A stretch of 64,000 nucleotides of DNA, taken from the NCBI RefSeq assembly GCF_014323605.1, contig NZ_SCMB01000002.1:1-64000 (forward strand). Direction: 5' to 3'. Below, one piece after another: positions 12,501-23,100 of this stretch; position 1 is the stretch's first letter; each line of letters opens with the position of its first letter. Origin of the DNA: Lactobacillus kimbladii (GTDB lineage: Bacteria > Bacillota > Bacilli > Lactobacillales > Lactobacillaceae). The position numbers and the translations under genes are program-made. A model generated the notes under the pieces. That model did no database searches. It was not told the origin of the DNA and was given only the letters and a program-made list of their open reading frames with translations.

Positions 12501-13734
12501 GAAGCCCAGTATGTTCAGCAGCGTTAGAGCCTAAGTTATTATTAGGAACATAGATTCGAGGAACAAGTGTTACCTTGGCATCCTTGGCAATATTAACAAC
12601 ATTGTTGCTCCCAGCCATTTCTAATACGTTACCACCGACAGTTTTACCGGTAAAAGTACCGCTAAAATCAATTGAGTTGTTTGAACCTGTAAATTCAAAT
12701 AGTTGTTGAACATCACCACTTGATATTGTAATGCCAGGGTATGGTGTATGAGTCACTTCACCATAGTTAGTTCCTGTAAAGTAAATTTTAGTATTGTTAC
12801 CACAGTGAACCATTTGCGAACCATGGAAATTAACATTATTGAAAGTGATTTTTGAAAAATGACCATCTTGGTTGTAATCATCAGTCATAATGACGCCCCA
12901 GATATCGGCACTCCATAAGTCAAGGTTGTCGTACGTTATATCTAAATCCTGCGTACTGCCACTATTTAATTGGAGGTGGTTACCTTTCAAATCCACCTTA
13001 AATCTGGTATTACCATTGCCAGCGGATTTGATCAGCATTTTCCTGCCATAGAAGTAGTATGCTTGTGAGCCATTCTCTGGTCCGTCAGTAATATCGTTCA
13101 TAACGTCAATTTCAGAAATACTATCATTTTGAAATGCAGCTATAAGTTCAGTATAGTTATGGACCTGTGCTACACCAGCATCCCTAGTATTTATTTCTGT
13201 GTTTTCAGCAGCATTTGAATCTTCATCTACTACAGCAGTTGAATCAACAGGCTTTGTTGTATCTTTTTTAGGAGATGAAACATCATTGGCTGGTTGATCC
13301 TGACTAGACTGTTGTTCCGAGCTATTTGTTGACTCAGAGGTTGTCTTTTCTGATTTTTTCTGACCAGTTGATAAACTGTGACTAGCTTTTGAGTCACTGC
13401 CACTATCTCTTAAAAACGAACTTAAGCCAGAAAAAGTGCTTAAATCGTGCTTTGTATTATCTTGACTTGACTGCTTTTCTGTAGTTGCAGTTTTTGCAGT
13501 ATCCCCAGTTTGTTCTGTTTTAGTTGTTTCATTCTCATTTTTTTGAGAATTTACTTCTTCATTTACCGGATCAACTGTATTTGCTTTCACTGTTTGATTG
13601 TTTAAGCCAAAAAATGTAAAACCGAGCAAGACAGAAGCAGCACCAATTGTCAATTTACGAATTGAAAAGTGGTCTTGCTTTGCCTGCATTTCCATTTTAC
13701 GTATTCTTTCCTTATTGTTATTTTTACCTAGCAT
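3553..13734 (-). CDS. Giant YSIRK/SLAP surface adhesin, 3,393 aa
   Basis: Secreted cell-surface protein, probably a fibrous adhesin. Residues 1-51 are a YSIRK-type signal peptide (FSIRKLTIGAASVLLG) cut after VKA. The motif LSTFSGLSSFLRD lies near residues 96-110 in a Ser/Thr/Lys-rich linker. About 190-610 is a beta-helix-like adhesive region. A GFLDID-containing module follows near 710. From about 880 to 3,070 there are many Ala/Asp/Lys-rich helical repeats of the DUF1542 type (AKAQAISKLQQAKANAKDVL and similar), likely a long stalk. An Asn/Gly/Ser/Pro linker leads to four SLAP (SlpA C-terminal) repeats from about 3,128 to the end, each opening with a HNAYxYxxxGxR motif. SLAP domains bind the wall non-covalently in lactobacilli, and there is no LPXTG sorting signal. 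The start has an AGGAAGG ribosome site. The gene stands alone between its own promoter and terminator. Confidence 0.93.
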   Translation of the reverse strand: MLGKNNNKERIRKMEMQAKQDHFSIRKLTIGAASVLLGFTFFGLNNQTVKANTVDPVNEEVNSQKNENETTKTEQTGDTAKTATTEKQSSQDNTKHDLSTFSGLSSFLRDSGSDSKASHSLSTGQKKSEKTTSESTNSSEQQSSQDQPANDVSSPKKDTTKPVDSTAVVDEDSNAAENTEINTRDAGVAQVHNYTELIAAFQNDSISEIDVMNDITDGPENGSQAYYFYGRKMLIKSAGNGNTRFKVDLKGNHLQLNSGSTQDLDITYDNLDLWSADIWGVIMTDDYNQDGHFSKITFNNVNFHGSQMVHCGNNTKIYFTGTNYGEVTHTPYPGITISSGDVQQLFEFTGSNNSIDFSGTFTGKTVGGNVLEMAGSNNVVNIAKDAKVTLVPRIYVPNNNLGSNAAEHTGLPLAIAMLGNNEAVNVNGELNIIVGSDHYNGTNDNDQSSAILINDGNSVFNINSDAKVNITTNGDIANNWGNRNLIYDGGNFNILPRGSLNINGSNMGDYSGTLVLIRGTANIENGGFNIILGTPGPNGRYVDGGNGQILLVDVQGGKLFVNNPTSLILNVQGNTNPATSIIGTMPITLTNVRQQFDLSSTQTGVGKVTLPPFHLLTVRKTDNTIAVDNIELLNGQKKLTADKLAEIKAQAAKAHISLDKLPADVQNSLADGIKNGWTYDQIFSDIIQKAFNNSNNFGYNNISFIPANPSGFLDIDPGKVKITRNDDGSQTISGEAGSVINYNSATDGPDSDPENLKNPFSLILPVATKAYIIANLIDSMGVKTAWTPKDQNGKNLIDNPYLQTKDTIRDSSNSSLSPLPTQFAAIVNDDGSFSFTIPADQTIRFDKGYSIELTPNANFVSYDPSSVAIGRRPIIKNLDILTLSDAQDQAAKAITDAISDAKIHRPNNLSEAQVKDFNEQLDKVASAASKTINADNEKTSVYASSANTLTEVNNRKNAALDAIKNIVSQAQNSSTIESSRDSAITNLNNEATLQSKRFPTMVDAINAARDKAINTVKAFQTDKGISEAEKNGINAIDQAAYGYKESIETDLKQKIDQVYVDAYKLSSDPNLSKEEKDEVVNLPKRLARAQAIAQPEGDIERDLDQVSVDGHQKEAQDIIDKVNKTIQALKDLQAVAQDEINNHADKTAEIRDSYNKAVHNIITGDDPDGSKGKESIKDINADQEASKIIAAAAAAKERVQNSGISSDQQVPLLDAIDQAAQVATAKPGSAKYDEQKSIYGTSDNTAIKQREAATQTIFDQNAAKAEIMGYATTTENSLGIPSNSEIEKTVADGLTNIDQASDSAAVSTTEESTKRSILRQLSKIKLAKAENDLESQLRSLPGLSANDIDDSVAAAQKLLNNSTTPLGYNQRIDQADSLTAIDSARNDGIAALNNLLASAKAKGERNNSLADSIKQIRQEQTNADKQIDQTSNLTAEQKKAYHDQISKVVTDSIDTLNKVDSSKIAETVTNAKNSIDNIVSDAQGTANKEVEEARTNATQDVDTAVNDAKAKIESIADSQLSPSNKKYYEDQIDQDAQAAKAKIASAQNVSDITSAKQEGQNNILKDLGAAQITATKAQAISKLQQAKANAKDVLANAQKNEQLDPATVQAKRDQIDDGYDQAIQAINNDHTVTDINADAQKGIDAINSVINSLSPDLEAQALTKQRQAAIEKLRGARDSVNSQITNDPNLGVTEKNDYYNQIASAFNQAQAAIQGASKNDVDAALTKGQNDLASIQTAANLQSAKDQALAALMDERNKVKEQIGNMDQITSANKADLRAKVDATYDIGVTGINNKNTTTNEQLNAIVQNGKSLIDNVISDINVNKILNKQKLDDYAQKAIDRINNSSDITNDAKTTAINNITSARDNAKSVVDSTAAVSDANTAEKNGESAIDAAEAAGNGFNTSKTDTKNSIANAAISAKNRLNDIYSKLSEDQRNEVKKQFNDAISQLESIPTDANSKIDAATNKEQLTGIYQDALNKINNIESAAKLASDKVVATDLIKNTAYAARAKLRDSRDQNAVFAVADLGIKDIGAANDSATVEKIKNNTLQGISNVVTNASKSDADDIRNQRDQAIKELDKALGKGSTDTGVLPEINGLSDLTSDQLGKFKQQAQDAYNHAVANVSGALSENIDTEKNTGLSNIYQALADAKLQAAKNKAKSALDDKAQTSIGGDAKDKSTIESERDKAKENIDKAQNQDDVQKAQDEGDKAIKAIVDTANDEKITNAKTSAKNDFDNSTNKLQQQIDQDLADKKLGQDQYNDLKNKIDQIRQSGETRINSATTQDQLSDVKGQNNADLDKVNNEIVKAESVNNALTKLQDAVNKANEAADKIAKDNPNLADQMRERIKSERDKAAQNVQAAQNNATDANSAMNQAAQAGNDAITGLTQRFEEKNKQINTLKEYAEATKAKLPSSGLDPNEISQNEAAISDAMQKAVSDLYGADDNADLGQVEKAGEAAIDQAGIPANLLSEKNKQIAAIDKYVKDKGSISQVASDLTDQQKADLEDQLNQLLQKTKDEISKLALPSSPTTTDLENAKQKLQNIEKGLDSEGHSINLGETGIDQLYQTAKDKEKIYQIKQNAINNLLEQKAEADKKLEDSGLVNSDLQKQKQKIQDIYDQSKAKINAVPTTDKNGNDRSTDDIKKDVDQIVNNATQGYSDSDSGSHVPGFTDVEKDTDLAAVKAKAEDILQRKYSTTHNIIGSSQLTAAQKKTLNKIVDDLYATEKASIEQQTDITKIPTAENQIGTKLTDTYQNTSDWFKYNQANALNGAGNEITGLEAGYNGLTEEQKANPDYQSNIQTIREAIAAIKHSTNIDSTTQSYSNGINAYNELMGKERVNDMFKKAKDTLNDIDSLLPQDRDHFKNRLDGIHGSVNTVLTQDAHADASYESIANQINHDIDMTRQAIDQLMQQALYTVKSSANMDIETEYKGAVAQNQKYFGDSAWIYATNSEHDKYKYISGNSYDEVSNNRITGIREIAKAAVSDAATNAKKKIDNNRVKHENGDNYTDDEKAKIKTEIDRILADAQEKINQNNTLTDIDGKRDDGIEAINKASSDSAVIDKIIKDSANNNNNGNNDNSNSGGDNSNSADNSSTSSSPANPVNPAEQPTTDKENGTNDAPNDLGESTNVTLMHNAYLYDDSGKRANKVTLGAGSILSTYGTVTIAGREYYVLVDTHNNNKKYYVAATNGQATKQKLTHNAYVYNQLGKRVKKTGVYKKGQQLNTFGGVVKIRGKRYFTIAKNRYVKAGNVKLVTAMGSAGEEVAAETINTAVQPVETTTKKLMHNAYLYDESGKRANKLIINSGSEIKTVGKKTISGKTYYVLTDGLLVNSGNIDAEKLKLKHNAYIYNKYGHRLGKRVLRKHKVVKTYGNPIKIGHKKFYVIANGKYIKKANF

Positions 13735-13768
13735 AATAATCCTTCCTCAAAATTATGATTACATATTA

Positions 13769-13797
13769 ATTGTAAATCCTGTTATTTTTACTGTCAA
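13769..13797 (-). promoter_or_regulatory. Promoter of the 3,393-aa surface-protein gene
   Basis: The minus strand shows TTGACA (13797-13792), a 17-base spacer and TACAAT (13774-13769), about 35 bases before the start codon. Layout and sequence match the promoters of the two sister genes. Confidence 0.8.
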
Positions 13798-14110
13798 TTT
13801 AGTAACACTATTATTCACAGTATAAATAACTTTTTTGAAATAACATATTTTTAACAAACCACTTTTAATACAGTATTCTTAAAGTTAAAAATAACAATAG
13901 CTATATTATTACAAAAAATATTTTATATCTTAATATTATATAAATATTTTTAATTTAATAGTTTTTTGAAATAATTATTTATGCTATACGAATACTAAAT
14001 TAAAATTACAAATATATATTTAGTCATTTTTGAGATATACTTAAAAGATTTATTATCTAGGGTGAAAATCTGCAGTAATTACCTATAAGAATAATATTTT
14101 TAATATAAAT
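13798..14110. other. AT-rich intergenic region without recognised genes
   Basis: About 310 bases between two giant surface-protein genes. I see no ORF with a ribosome site and no clear repeat apart from the terminator at its right end. Confidence 0.5.
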
Positions 14111-14146
14111 AAAAAAACCACAAACTGTTATTTCAACAATTTGTGG
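14111..14146 (-). terminator. Rho-independent terminator of the 3,834-aa surface-protein gene
   Basis: A 12-bp stem (CCACAAAUUGUU pairing with AACAGUUUGUGG in the minus-strand RNA, one G-U pair) has a 5-base loop. Seven T residues follow on the minus strand. It lies about 25 bases past the stop codon. Confidence 0.88.
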
Positions 14147-14169
14147 CATTTCATTTAAGCTATTTCAAT

Positions 14170-17100
14170 TTAAAAGTTAGCTTTTTTAACAAAACGTCCT
14201 TTTGCAGTAATGAAATATCTCTTGCCGTTTATCTTGACTGAATTACCATAAGTCTTAACTGACTTACGTTTCTTCAGTACTTTCTTGTTTGCACGATGAC
14301 CATACTTGTTATAAACGTAGGCATTGTGCTTTAACTTCAACTTCTTGGCATCAATATTGCCGGCTGCAATAAACATACCATCTGGAAGTTCGTAGCAAAC
14401 CTTTCCGTTGACAGTCTTCTTACCAACAGTTTCAACTTGAGAACCTGCTTGGAAGATTAACTTGTTAGCACGGGTACCGTTCTTATCATAGAGGTAAGCA
14501 TTGTGCATTAAAGTCTTTTCTACAGTAACTTGAGGCTTTTCAGTAACTGCACTGGTTGGAACTACTTCAGCCTTTGCAGTACCTGCAGCTACGACACCTT
14601 TAGCAAAGTTGGCAGCTTTAACAAAGCGATTCTTGCCAATAATGTAGTACTTCTTGCCACGAATCTTGACAGCTGCACCATAGGTCTTAATAAGTTTGCC
14701 CTTCTTGTAAACACCAGTCTTCTTTACCCGTTTGCCAAATTGATTGTAAATATATGCGTTATGCTTCAGTTTACGAGTAACCGCAACAACGTTACCAACA
14801 GCAACATAATATTTCTTGTTCTTAGCACCTTTATCAACAAGGACGTAGTAGTCTCTACCATTGATGGTCTTAGTGCCATAAGTAGTTAGGACTGACCCAG
14901 CTCCAAGAGTAATCTTGTTAGCACGCTTGCCAGTTTCATCGTATAGGTAGGCATTGTGCATCAAAGTTACCTCTACAGAGTTGATATTATCATTGGTTCC
15001 GTCAGTTTTATCTTTGTCAGAGGTGTTAGTAGTTGGGTTCTTAGCCGGCGTTACTGGTTGAACTGGAGCAACTATTCCACCACCGTTATTATTATTGTTG
15101 TTATCACCATGAAGAATCTTATCGATTGTAGAAGTGTCAGAGCAATCTTGGTGGATTTGGTGGATACCGTTATCACGAATATTATCAATATCAGTTACTT
15201 TGTCAGCTTTATCGATATTATCCTTGGCATCTGTAGCATCCTTATCAATCTGCTCATTAATCTTATTCTTATCAGCATCAGTATAATCAGTGCCGTCTTC
15301 ATGCTTCAGATGGTTGACTTTATCTTTAGCAATATCAACTGCATCGTCAATTGCGCCTTTAGAAATTTCCTTATCAGCGTTGGTCTTATCAGAGTTGATA
15401 CCATCTTGCGATGAACTATGAACATGCTTATTCTTTTCGTAAGCATCATCAGTCTTAGGTGTCTTGCTGTCATCACCAAATTCATTGTGAATTGTATCTA
15501 CCGCATCACTATGGTTCTGGGAAATTTCATTGTTGGCATCAACAGCATCTTGAGATTGGTCTTCAATACCAAAGTCGTTTTCAATGGTGGTAATATCGCT
15601 TTGAGCATCATGGGTAATCTGATCAATCTTGTCCTTGTTAGTTGAAGCGTTATCAACAGAAGAATCGATCTGGTTAAGCTTGTCCTTGGTGTCTTCAACA
15701 ACTTTATCAACGTCACCTTTTAGACGATCTTTAGCTTTATCAGTTAAATCACTATTATCAATATTAGTTTTAGCCTTATTAGCATCAGTCTTAACCTGAT
15801 CAAGGGCATTCAACTTGTTAAGTAACGTCATACCCTTGTCGTAAGCTGAACTTGCATCCTTAATGTTCTGAGCATTATTAATTGCTGTAATAGCATTATT
15901 AATGTCATTGAGGTAATCTTTGTAATCAGGATCGGCCTTTTGCATATCAGTTAATTTATCAAGACCAGCTTGTAAACCAGCTATACCATCTGTACCTGAC
16001 AAAGCATTATCGTGTTCGTTATCGAACCATTCACTAGGTTTAGTCAAGATAGCGTCGATAGCTTTACCAATCTGATCTTCATCTTTTGGAACATCATTTA
16101 TGTCGGTCTTACTATCAATATCAGACTTTTCGGTATTAAAGGCATCATCGATAGCTTTATTAGCTTTTTGCTTTTGATCTGCAGTTAATTGTGAGCCGTT
16201 AATAACGTCATGCGCTTGAGCACGTTTATTATTAAGAGTTTTTTCAGCTGTTGTCTTAGCACCATCAAGTTGAGCATTGTTAATAATATCGCTAATTCCA
16301 GGTACGTTGTTAACACCATTGTCTTGATCATCAAACCCATTAACAGTGTTGTTAATAATTGTATCAGCTTCGTCTTTTACCTGCTCAGGAGTCTTAACAT
16401 GACCGTTATCATCTGTGTCAGAAATATTAATAATCTGATCCTTAGCTTTATCAACGAGCTTTTGTACTTGATCCTTCAAAGGTCCTTGATCAGAAGGAGA
16501 CAAACCTGAATCTTTGATTTTATTATTTGCTTCTTCTTGTTTCTGCTCAAGTTCAGCAATTGCGTCATTTTTGGCCTTAACAACATCGGCTTTTTGTTGG
16601 GCAAGTGTTTTAACTTTATCAATTCCAGCTTCACCAAAGTCAACTGTTTCGTTACTTTCAGCAACACCTTTTTCAGCATTATCAACCTTGGCCTTAGCTT
16701 CGTTAAAGTCAGTTTGACTCGCACCTTCTGCTAAAGTAACATCATTAATCTTAGAAATAGCCTTATTCTTGGCCGCTTCAACTTGCGCCTTAAGTTCTGC
16801 GATAGTGTCTGCTGGCAGACCATTCTTATTCTGATCGGTTTGAGCAAATTTTTCAATATCACTTTCAGCAGCAGTAGCATACTGGTTGATAGCAGCAATC
16901 TGTTTGTTCTTTTCTGCGAGAAGTTTAGTTGGTAACTTCGCTAACTCAACCGCGACTTCAGCTTTTTGTTCCGCTGTTTTTGCATCATCTACAGAAGATG
17001 CTTGGTAAATATCGCTGATTCCAGTTTTCACAGCGTCGTCAATCTCAGCTTCACCTTGTGCAACATCACTTGCAGTAAGTACAGGGTTGCCATTTTCATC

Positions 17101-20100
17101 TGTCTTAAGTTTGTTAAGATCGTCCTTAGCTGCATCAGCTTTTTGTTTCAGAGTCTTAATCTGATCAACCTTATCGGTGTAATCATTAGTCAGACCGGTA
17201 ATGGTATCAACACCTTTTTGACCAGCAGTCTTAATGGCATTTAATGGATCATCTGCTGCGTTTTGAGCATCTTTAATGTTCTTTGCCGCATCAGCACGCT
17301 GTTTTTCGATAGCATCCTTCATTTGTTTAGCAAGTTTTTGCTGCTCTTTCTCAGTCTTACCTACTTCTTTAGCAACCGCATCAGCAGCATCATTAGCTTT
17401 GTTAACCGCATCAGACAACTTACCTAAAGCGGTGTTAACTGCTTCTACTTTATCAATATCAGTATTAATTCCGCTTAAGGCACTTTCACCATCACTTTCA
17501 GCACCATTAATGTTTGATGTACCGTCAGCATTTGAAATGGCTCCGTTTGCTGCAGCAACAGCATTATCTACCTTGTCTTTCAGGTCTTGATATTGATTAT
17601 AATCTAGCTTTCCACTATCCCTGTCATTCTTCAGACGGTCATAAATCTTATCAGCGGCAGCAGCAAGCTTATCTTTAGCAGTCTGTTTCTCTTTAGCTGA
17701 TGAGGTACCATTATCAACGTGACCCTTGATTTCTCCTTCACCATCTTGTTTAGCATTATTAACTTTATCAGGTGTGTCGGCATTATCAATGTCTTCTTTA
17801 GTCTTGTCACGGTCTTTGTTGATATTATCGATGATATTTTGTTTATCATCTTTATTAATAGTATCGTCCTTATTAACTTGATCAATGGCATCATCAGCGG
17901 TCTTGTCAACATCTGCTTTAGCAACATTTTTAACAGCTTGCAGTTTAGCATCTGTTAGTGCTTTATCAATATTAGTCTTGCCAAGGCCTTTTTCAGAATC
18001 GATTTGATCCTCAGTAGCACCTTCAATTCTGATATGTGCTCTATCGTGAGCAGCCTGAGCTTGAGCTTTAAATTGCTTCTTTTGGTCGGCAGTTAAATCA
18101 TTTAGTTTGTCAATAGCAGCGGTAGTATTAGCAAGTTCCTTAGCAAGATCCTCATTGGCCTTGTTCTTTTTAGCCCAAAGAGCGTCATCTTTATCTTTAT
18201 CACCTGTATCAGAATCTTTAATATTGTTGATACTGTTAAGAGCATTATTCTTGATGGCAAGTATTGTTGAACTATTAGTGGCGGAATTAATATCAGCAAT
18301 TCCTAAGTTTTCAATCTCTTCAACTGATTGTTTATCTCTATCCTTCGACAATTTAGCCTTAGCGGCATTAGCGGCATCCTTAATAGCTTGAACAGCTGAA
18401 ATCTTAGTCATTGCAACATTAGCTGTATCACCAGTTGAGTTTATAGAATTGATGGCATCATTAGTTAAACCAGTAATTGTATCCTTGTCTAATGCAGTAT
18501 CAATTGCTGCCTCAGCTTGGTCAGCAATTTCCGGAATAGCTTTAACAGCCTTGTCATATGCATTTTGAACTTGCTTCTTTTCAACATCAGTTAAAGCATC
18601 GTACACATCTTTTAAGTTGTTTAAAGCTGTCTCTCTAGCGTTATCAATTTTAGCTTTTGCTGCAGTTTTAGCCTTTTCTAAATCTGCATTATTAGCCATG
18701 GCTTCTGCTTTTTGAATATTGATTTCACCATCTTTTTCAGCTTGATTAGCATCTTCAACTGTTGTTTGCTTGCCAACTTCTGCTTTAGCAGTATCACGGG
18801 CTTTTTGAATATTGGTAATGGCTACACTCTTGTCAGTGTCTGTCATAGTTGAACCGTTAATACGGTCAGTTGCTTTTTGAGCAAAATCTTCCAGTTTTTG
18901 CTTATCATCAGCGATTGTCTGGTCGATACCCTTTGCTTTGCCCAGAATATTCTCCATAGTGGTAATGCCGTCATTACTTGCCGAATTAATCAATGCAACA
19001 GTATTAGAAGTCGGATCTTTAACCTTATTGACAGCATTGTCATAGGCGTTTTGAAGATCAGTCTTGATACCATCTTTACCAGCTGTACTAATATTACCTA
19101 ATTTGTCAATAGCTGCACTATCAGCATTGAATTCATTTTGTAAATTAGTTAGAGCTTTGTCTCTAGCAGATTGCAAATCAGCATTATTTCTAATGTTGTT
19201 TAATTCTTCAATACCTGCATTGTGTGCTGATTTAACGTTATCTTTATCAGCAGCATTAACTGCTTGCTCTGCATTATTCAGAGCAGAAGCAATTTGCTCA
19301 AGGTAATCGCTTTTTTCACTGTTAGATAAATTAGGGTCTTCTTGAATATGACCACGCAGTTTTTGAGCTTGATCTCTTAAATCTGCGTTCGCTTTATTCT
19401 TAGCTTTTGCTAAGTCGGCCTTGTCTTTATCCTGAGAAATACTGTCAGCAACAGCTTTCATAGCACTGATACCCGTGTTCTTGTCAGTAACAATATCGGA
19501 TGGAGTATAGTCATTAGATACAGCAGTTATTGCCGTAGTATAGGCATTGTCAATAGCATCGAGGTCTTTCTGCCAATCATCATCAGAAAGTGTGCCGTTC
19601 GTGTGGGCTTCATTAACAATTGATTTGTTATCGTTCTTTGCCTGATTCAATTCTGCAATTGCTTGTGATTTAGCAGCAGCAACTTGGGCTGAAACAAGAT
19701 CTCCGTTTATGTTGTTTTCACCGTCTTTTTCAGCAGTATCGATAGCGTCTTTATTACCTGCTGAATTGATGGCATTAGTTGCTGAAGCAGCATGCTGATC
19801 AATCAAATTTTTGTAATATTGCTTGTTACTTGGGCTAAGATAATTGTCATTTATACTATCAATAACATTCTTAGCTTTCGTAGCAGCATCTTGTAAGGCT
19901 TTAAGTTGTGAACTCTTTTCATTCTGAAGATCTGCCAAATCTTTACTTGAAGCAGTACTCTTAACACTGTTAATCTTATCAATTGCAGTCTGTTTATCAG
20001 TTTTGATTAGATCAGGATCAGTTTCCTTATTGACCTTATCAACACCTTCAGTGGCATCGTCCTTAATAGTGTTAATTAGTAAAGTTCTGTCTTCATCAGT

Positions 20101-23100
20101 TAAGTTAGGATACTTAGTTTTATCATTAATTTCATTAATAGCATTATCCCGTGCTTGATTTATTTGTTTCTTAGCTGAATCTTTATAAGCAGCTAAAACG
20201 TTATCTTGTCCGGCAGTGATGTCACCTTTAATATCATCTAAACTAGTATGACCATCAATTGCAGTTTCAGCTTCTTCAACCGCTTTATCTATGCCTTCAT
20301 CTGCGTCTACTCCAAGACTTTCTTTGGCTTTATTTGCACTTTCTTCTATCTTGGCTTTAGCGGCTGCTTTGAACTTGTCCTGAACCTTCTTCTTGCCTTC
20401 ACCTAAGTTAGTATTAACTAAATCTATTGTTCCTGCTTGCTCAATTAGGCTATTTGCATTTTCTACTGCTTGATCAATATTTGGATCTGAATCTACTCCA
20501 AGTGCTTCCTTATCGGCTTGGGCTATTTCTGTAAGTTGCTTCTTGGCCGAATCTTTATAGGCAGCTAAAACGCTGTCTTGTCCGGCAGTGATGTCACCTT
20601 TAATATCATCTAAACTAGTATGACCATCAATTGCAGTTTCAGCTTCTTTAACCGCTTTATCTATGCCTTCATCTGCATCTACTCCAAGACTTTCTTTGGC
20701 TTTATTTGCGCTTTCTTCTATCTTGGTTTTGGCAGCTGCCTTCAACTTATCAAAAATATCTTTCTTGGCTGAATCCTCAGCTGCACCTATGTCAGTTGCT
20801 TTATCAATATTAGCTAGTTGGTTTGCCAAAGCTTCGTCAATTTCTGTATTAGGTGAAACTATACCTAAAGTAGTCTCACCTTTTTCAGTATAGCCAGCAA
20901 CTTCAGCCTTAGCAGCTTCCTTATTAATCTTATCGCTAACTGATTTCTCTATGTTTGTAATATCAGCGGAGGCATTGTCAGGATTATAAATTGAATTCTT
21001 GTCAGTTGAAGGATTTTGTAAAGCAGTATCTTTAGCATTGTTAATAGCGTCAATATACTGCTTTTGCTTATCCTCTGACAATCCGGATGTCTTTACACGA
21101 GTAATTGCTTCTTGTGCAGCAGTACTGATTGCTTTATTGGCTGCAGCTTGTGCCTTTTTAACAGCACTAGCCTTGCTTGAAGCTTCTTGTGCTGTCTCGA
21201 ATGCCTGCTCAAGCTTATCTAGAGCAGCCTTTTTACGGTCGTTAACTGTTGGAACGTCTTTAACATCACTAGCATAAACTGAGACCCCGTCACTACCTGG
21301 ATTAGCAATGGCAGCTTTAGCGTCATTAAGGGCGTCAGTTAATTTTTGTTTTTCATCTGCTGTTAAATCAAGCTCTGCACCTTCAACTTCATTAATTTTA
21401 TCTTGAATTGCTTTAGCTGCAGTATTTTGAGCTTGAGCTAATATGTTTTCTTTACCAGTGGCAACATCATTTTTAATATCATCTAAACTAGTATGACCGG
21501 CAATTGCAGTTTCAGCTTCTTCAACCGCTTTATCTATGCCTTCATCTGCGTCTACTCCAAGACTTTCTTTAGCAGCTTTACCATATTCTTGGATTTGTTT
21601 CTTAGCTGAATCTTTATAAGCAGTTAAAACTTCCCCTCGACCTGTAGTAAGATCACCTTTAATATCATCTAAACTAGTATGACCGGCAATTGCAGTTTCA
21701 GCTTTTTTAACCGCTTTATCTATGCCTTCATCTGTGTCTACTCCAAGATTTTGCTTAGCAGCTTTACCATATTCTTGGATTTGTTTCTTAGCTGAATCTT
21801 TATAAGCAGCTAAAACGTTATCTTGTCCGGCAGTGATGTCACCTTTAATATCATCTAAACTAGTATGACCATCAATTGCAGTTTCAGCTTCTTCAACCGC
21901 TTTATCTATGCCTTCATCTGCGTCTACTCCAAGACTTTCTTTGGCTTTATTTGCACTTTCTTCTATCTTGGCTTTAGCGGCTGCTTTGAACTTGTCCTGA
22001 ACCTTCTTCTTGCCTTCACCTAAGTTAGTATTAACTAAATCTATTGTTCCTGCTTGCTCAATTAGGCTATTTGCATTTTCTACTGCTTGATCAATATTTG
22101 GATCTGAATCTACTCCAAGTGCTTCCTTATCGGCTTGGGCTATTTCTGTAAGTTGCTTCTTGGCCGAATCTTTATAAGCAGCTAAAACGCTGTCTTGTCC
22201 GGCAGTGATGTCACCTTTAATATCATCTAAACTAGTATGACCATCAATTGCAGTTTCAGCTTCTTTAACCGCTTTATCTATGCCTTCATCTGCATCTACT
22301 CCAAGACTTTCTTTGGCTTTATTTGCGCTTTCTTCTATCTTGGTTTTGGCAGCTGCCTTCAACTTATCAAAAATATCTTTCTTGGCTGAATCCTCAGCTG
22401 CACCTATGTCAGTTGCTTTATCAATATTAGCTAGTTGGTTTGCCAAAGCTTCGTCAATTTCTGTATTAGGTGAAACTATACCTAAAGTAGTCTCACCTTT
22501 TTCAGTATAGCCAGCAACTTCAGCCTTAGCAGCTTCCTTATTAATCTTATCGCTAACTGATTTCTCTATGTTTGTAATATCAGCGGAGGCATTGTCAGGA
22601 TTATAAATTGAATTCTTGTCAGTTGAAGGATTTTGTAAAGCAGTATCTTTAGCATTGTTAATAGCGTCAATATACTGCTTTTGCTTATCCTCTGACAATC
22701 CGGATGTCTTTACACGAGTAATTGCTTCTTGTGCAGCAGTACTGATTGCTTTATTGGCTGCAGCTTGTGCCTTTTTAACAGCACTAGCCTTGCTTGAAGC
22801 TTCTTGTGCTGTCTCGAATGCCTGCTCAAGCTTATCTAGAGCAGCCTTTTTACGGTCGTTAACTGTTGGAACGTCTTTAACATCACTAGCATAAACTGAG
22901 ACCCCGTCACTACCTGGATTAGCAATGGCAGCTTTAGCGTCATTAAGGGCGTCAGTTAATTTTTGTTTTTCATCTGCTGTTAAATCAAGCTCTGCACCTT
23001 CAACTTCATTAATTTTATCTTGAATTGCTTTAGCTGCAGTATTTTGAGCTAGAGCTAATATGTTTTTAACGATAGGTCGAAGATTAGTATCTGTAGGTGC

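Noticed and set aside
20663-22894. Repeated plus-strand ORFs (76 and 92 codons) at 1,617-base spacing
   Set aside because: They are antisense shadows of the duplicated coding repeats, lack ribosome sites and occur only because the codon usage keeps the opposite frames open.
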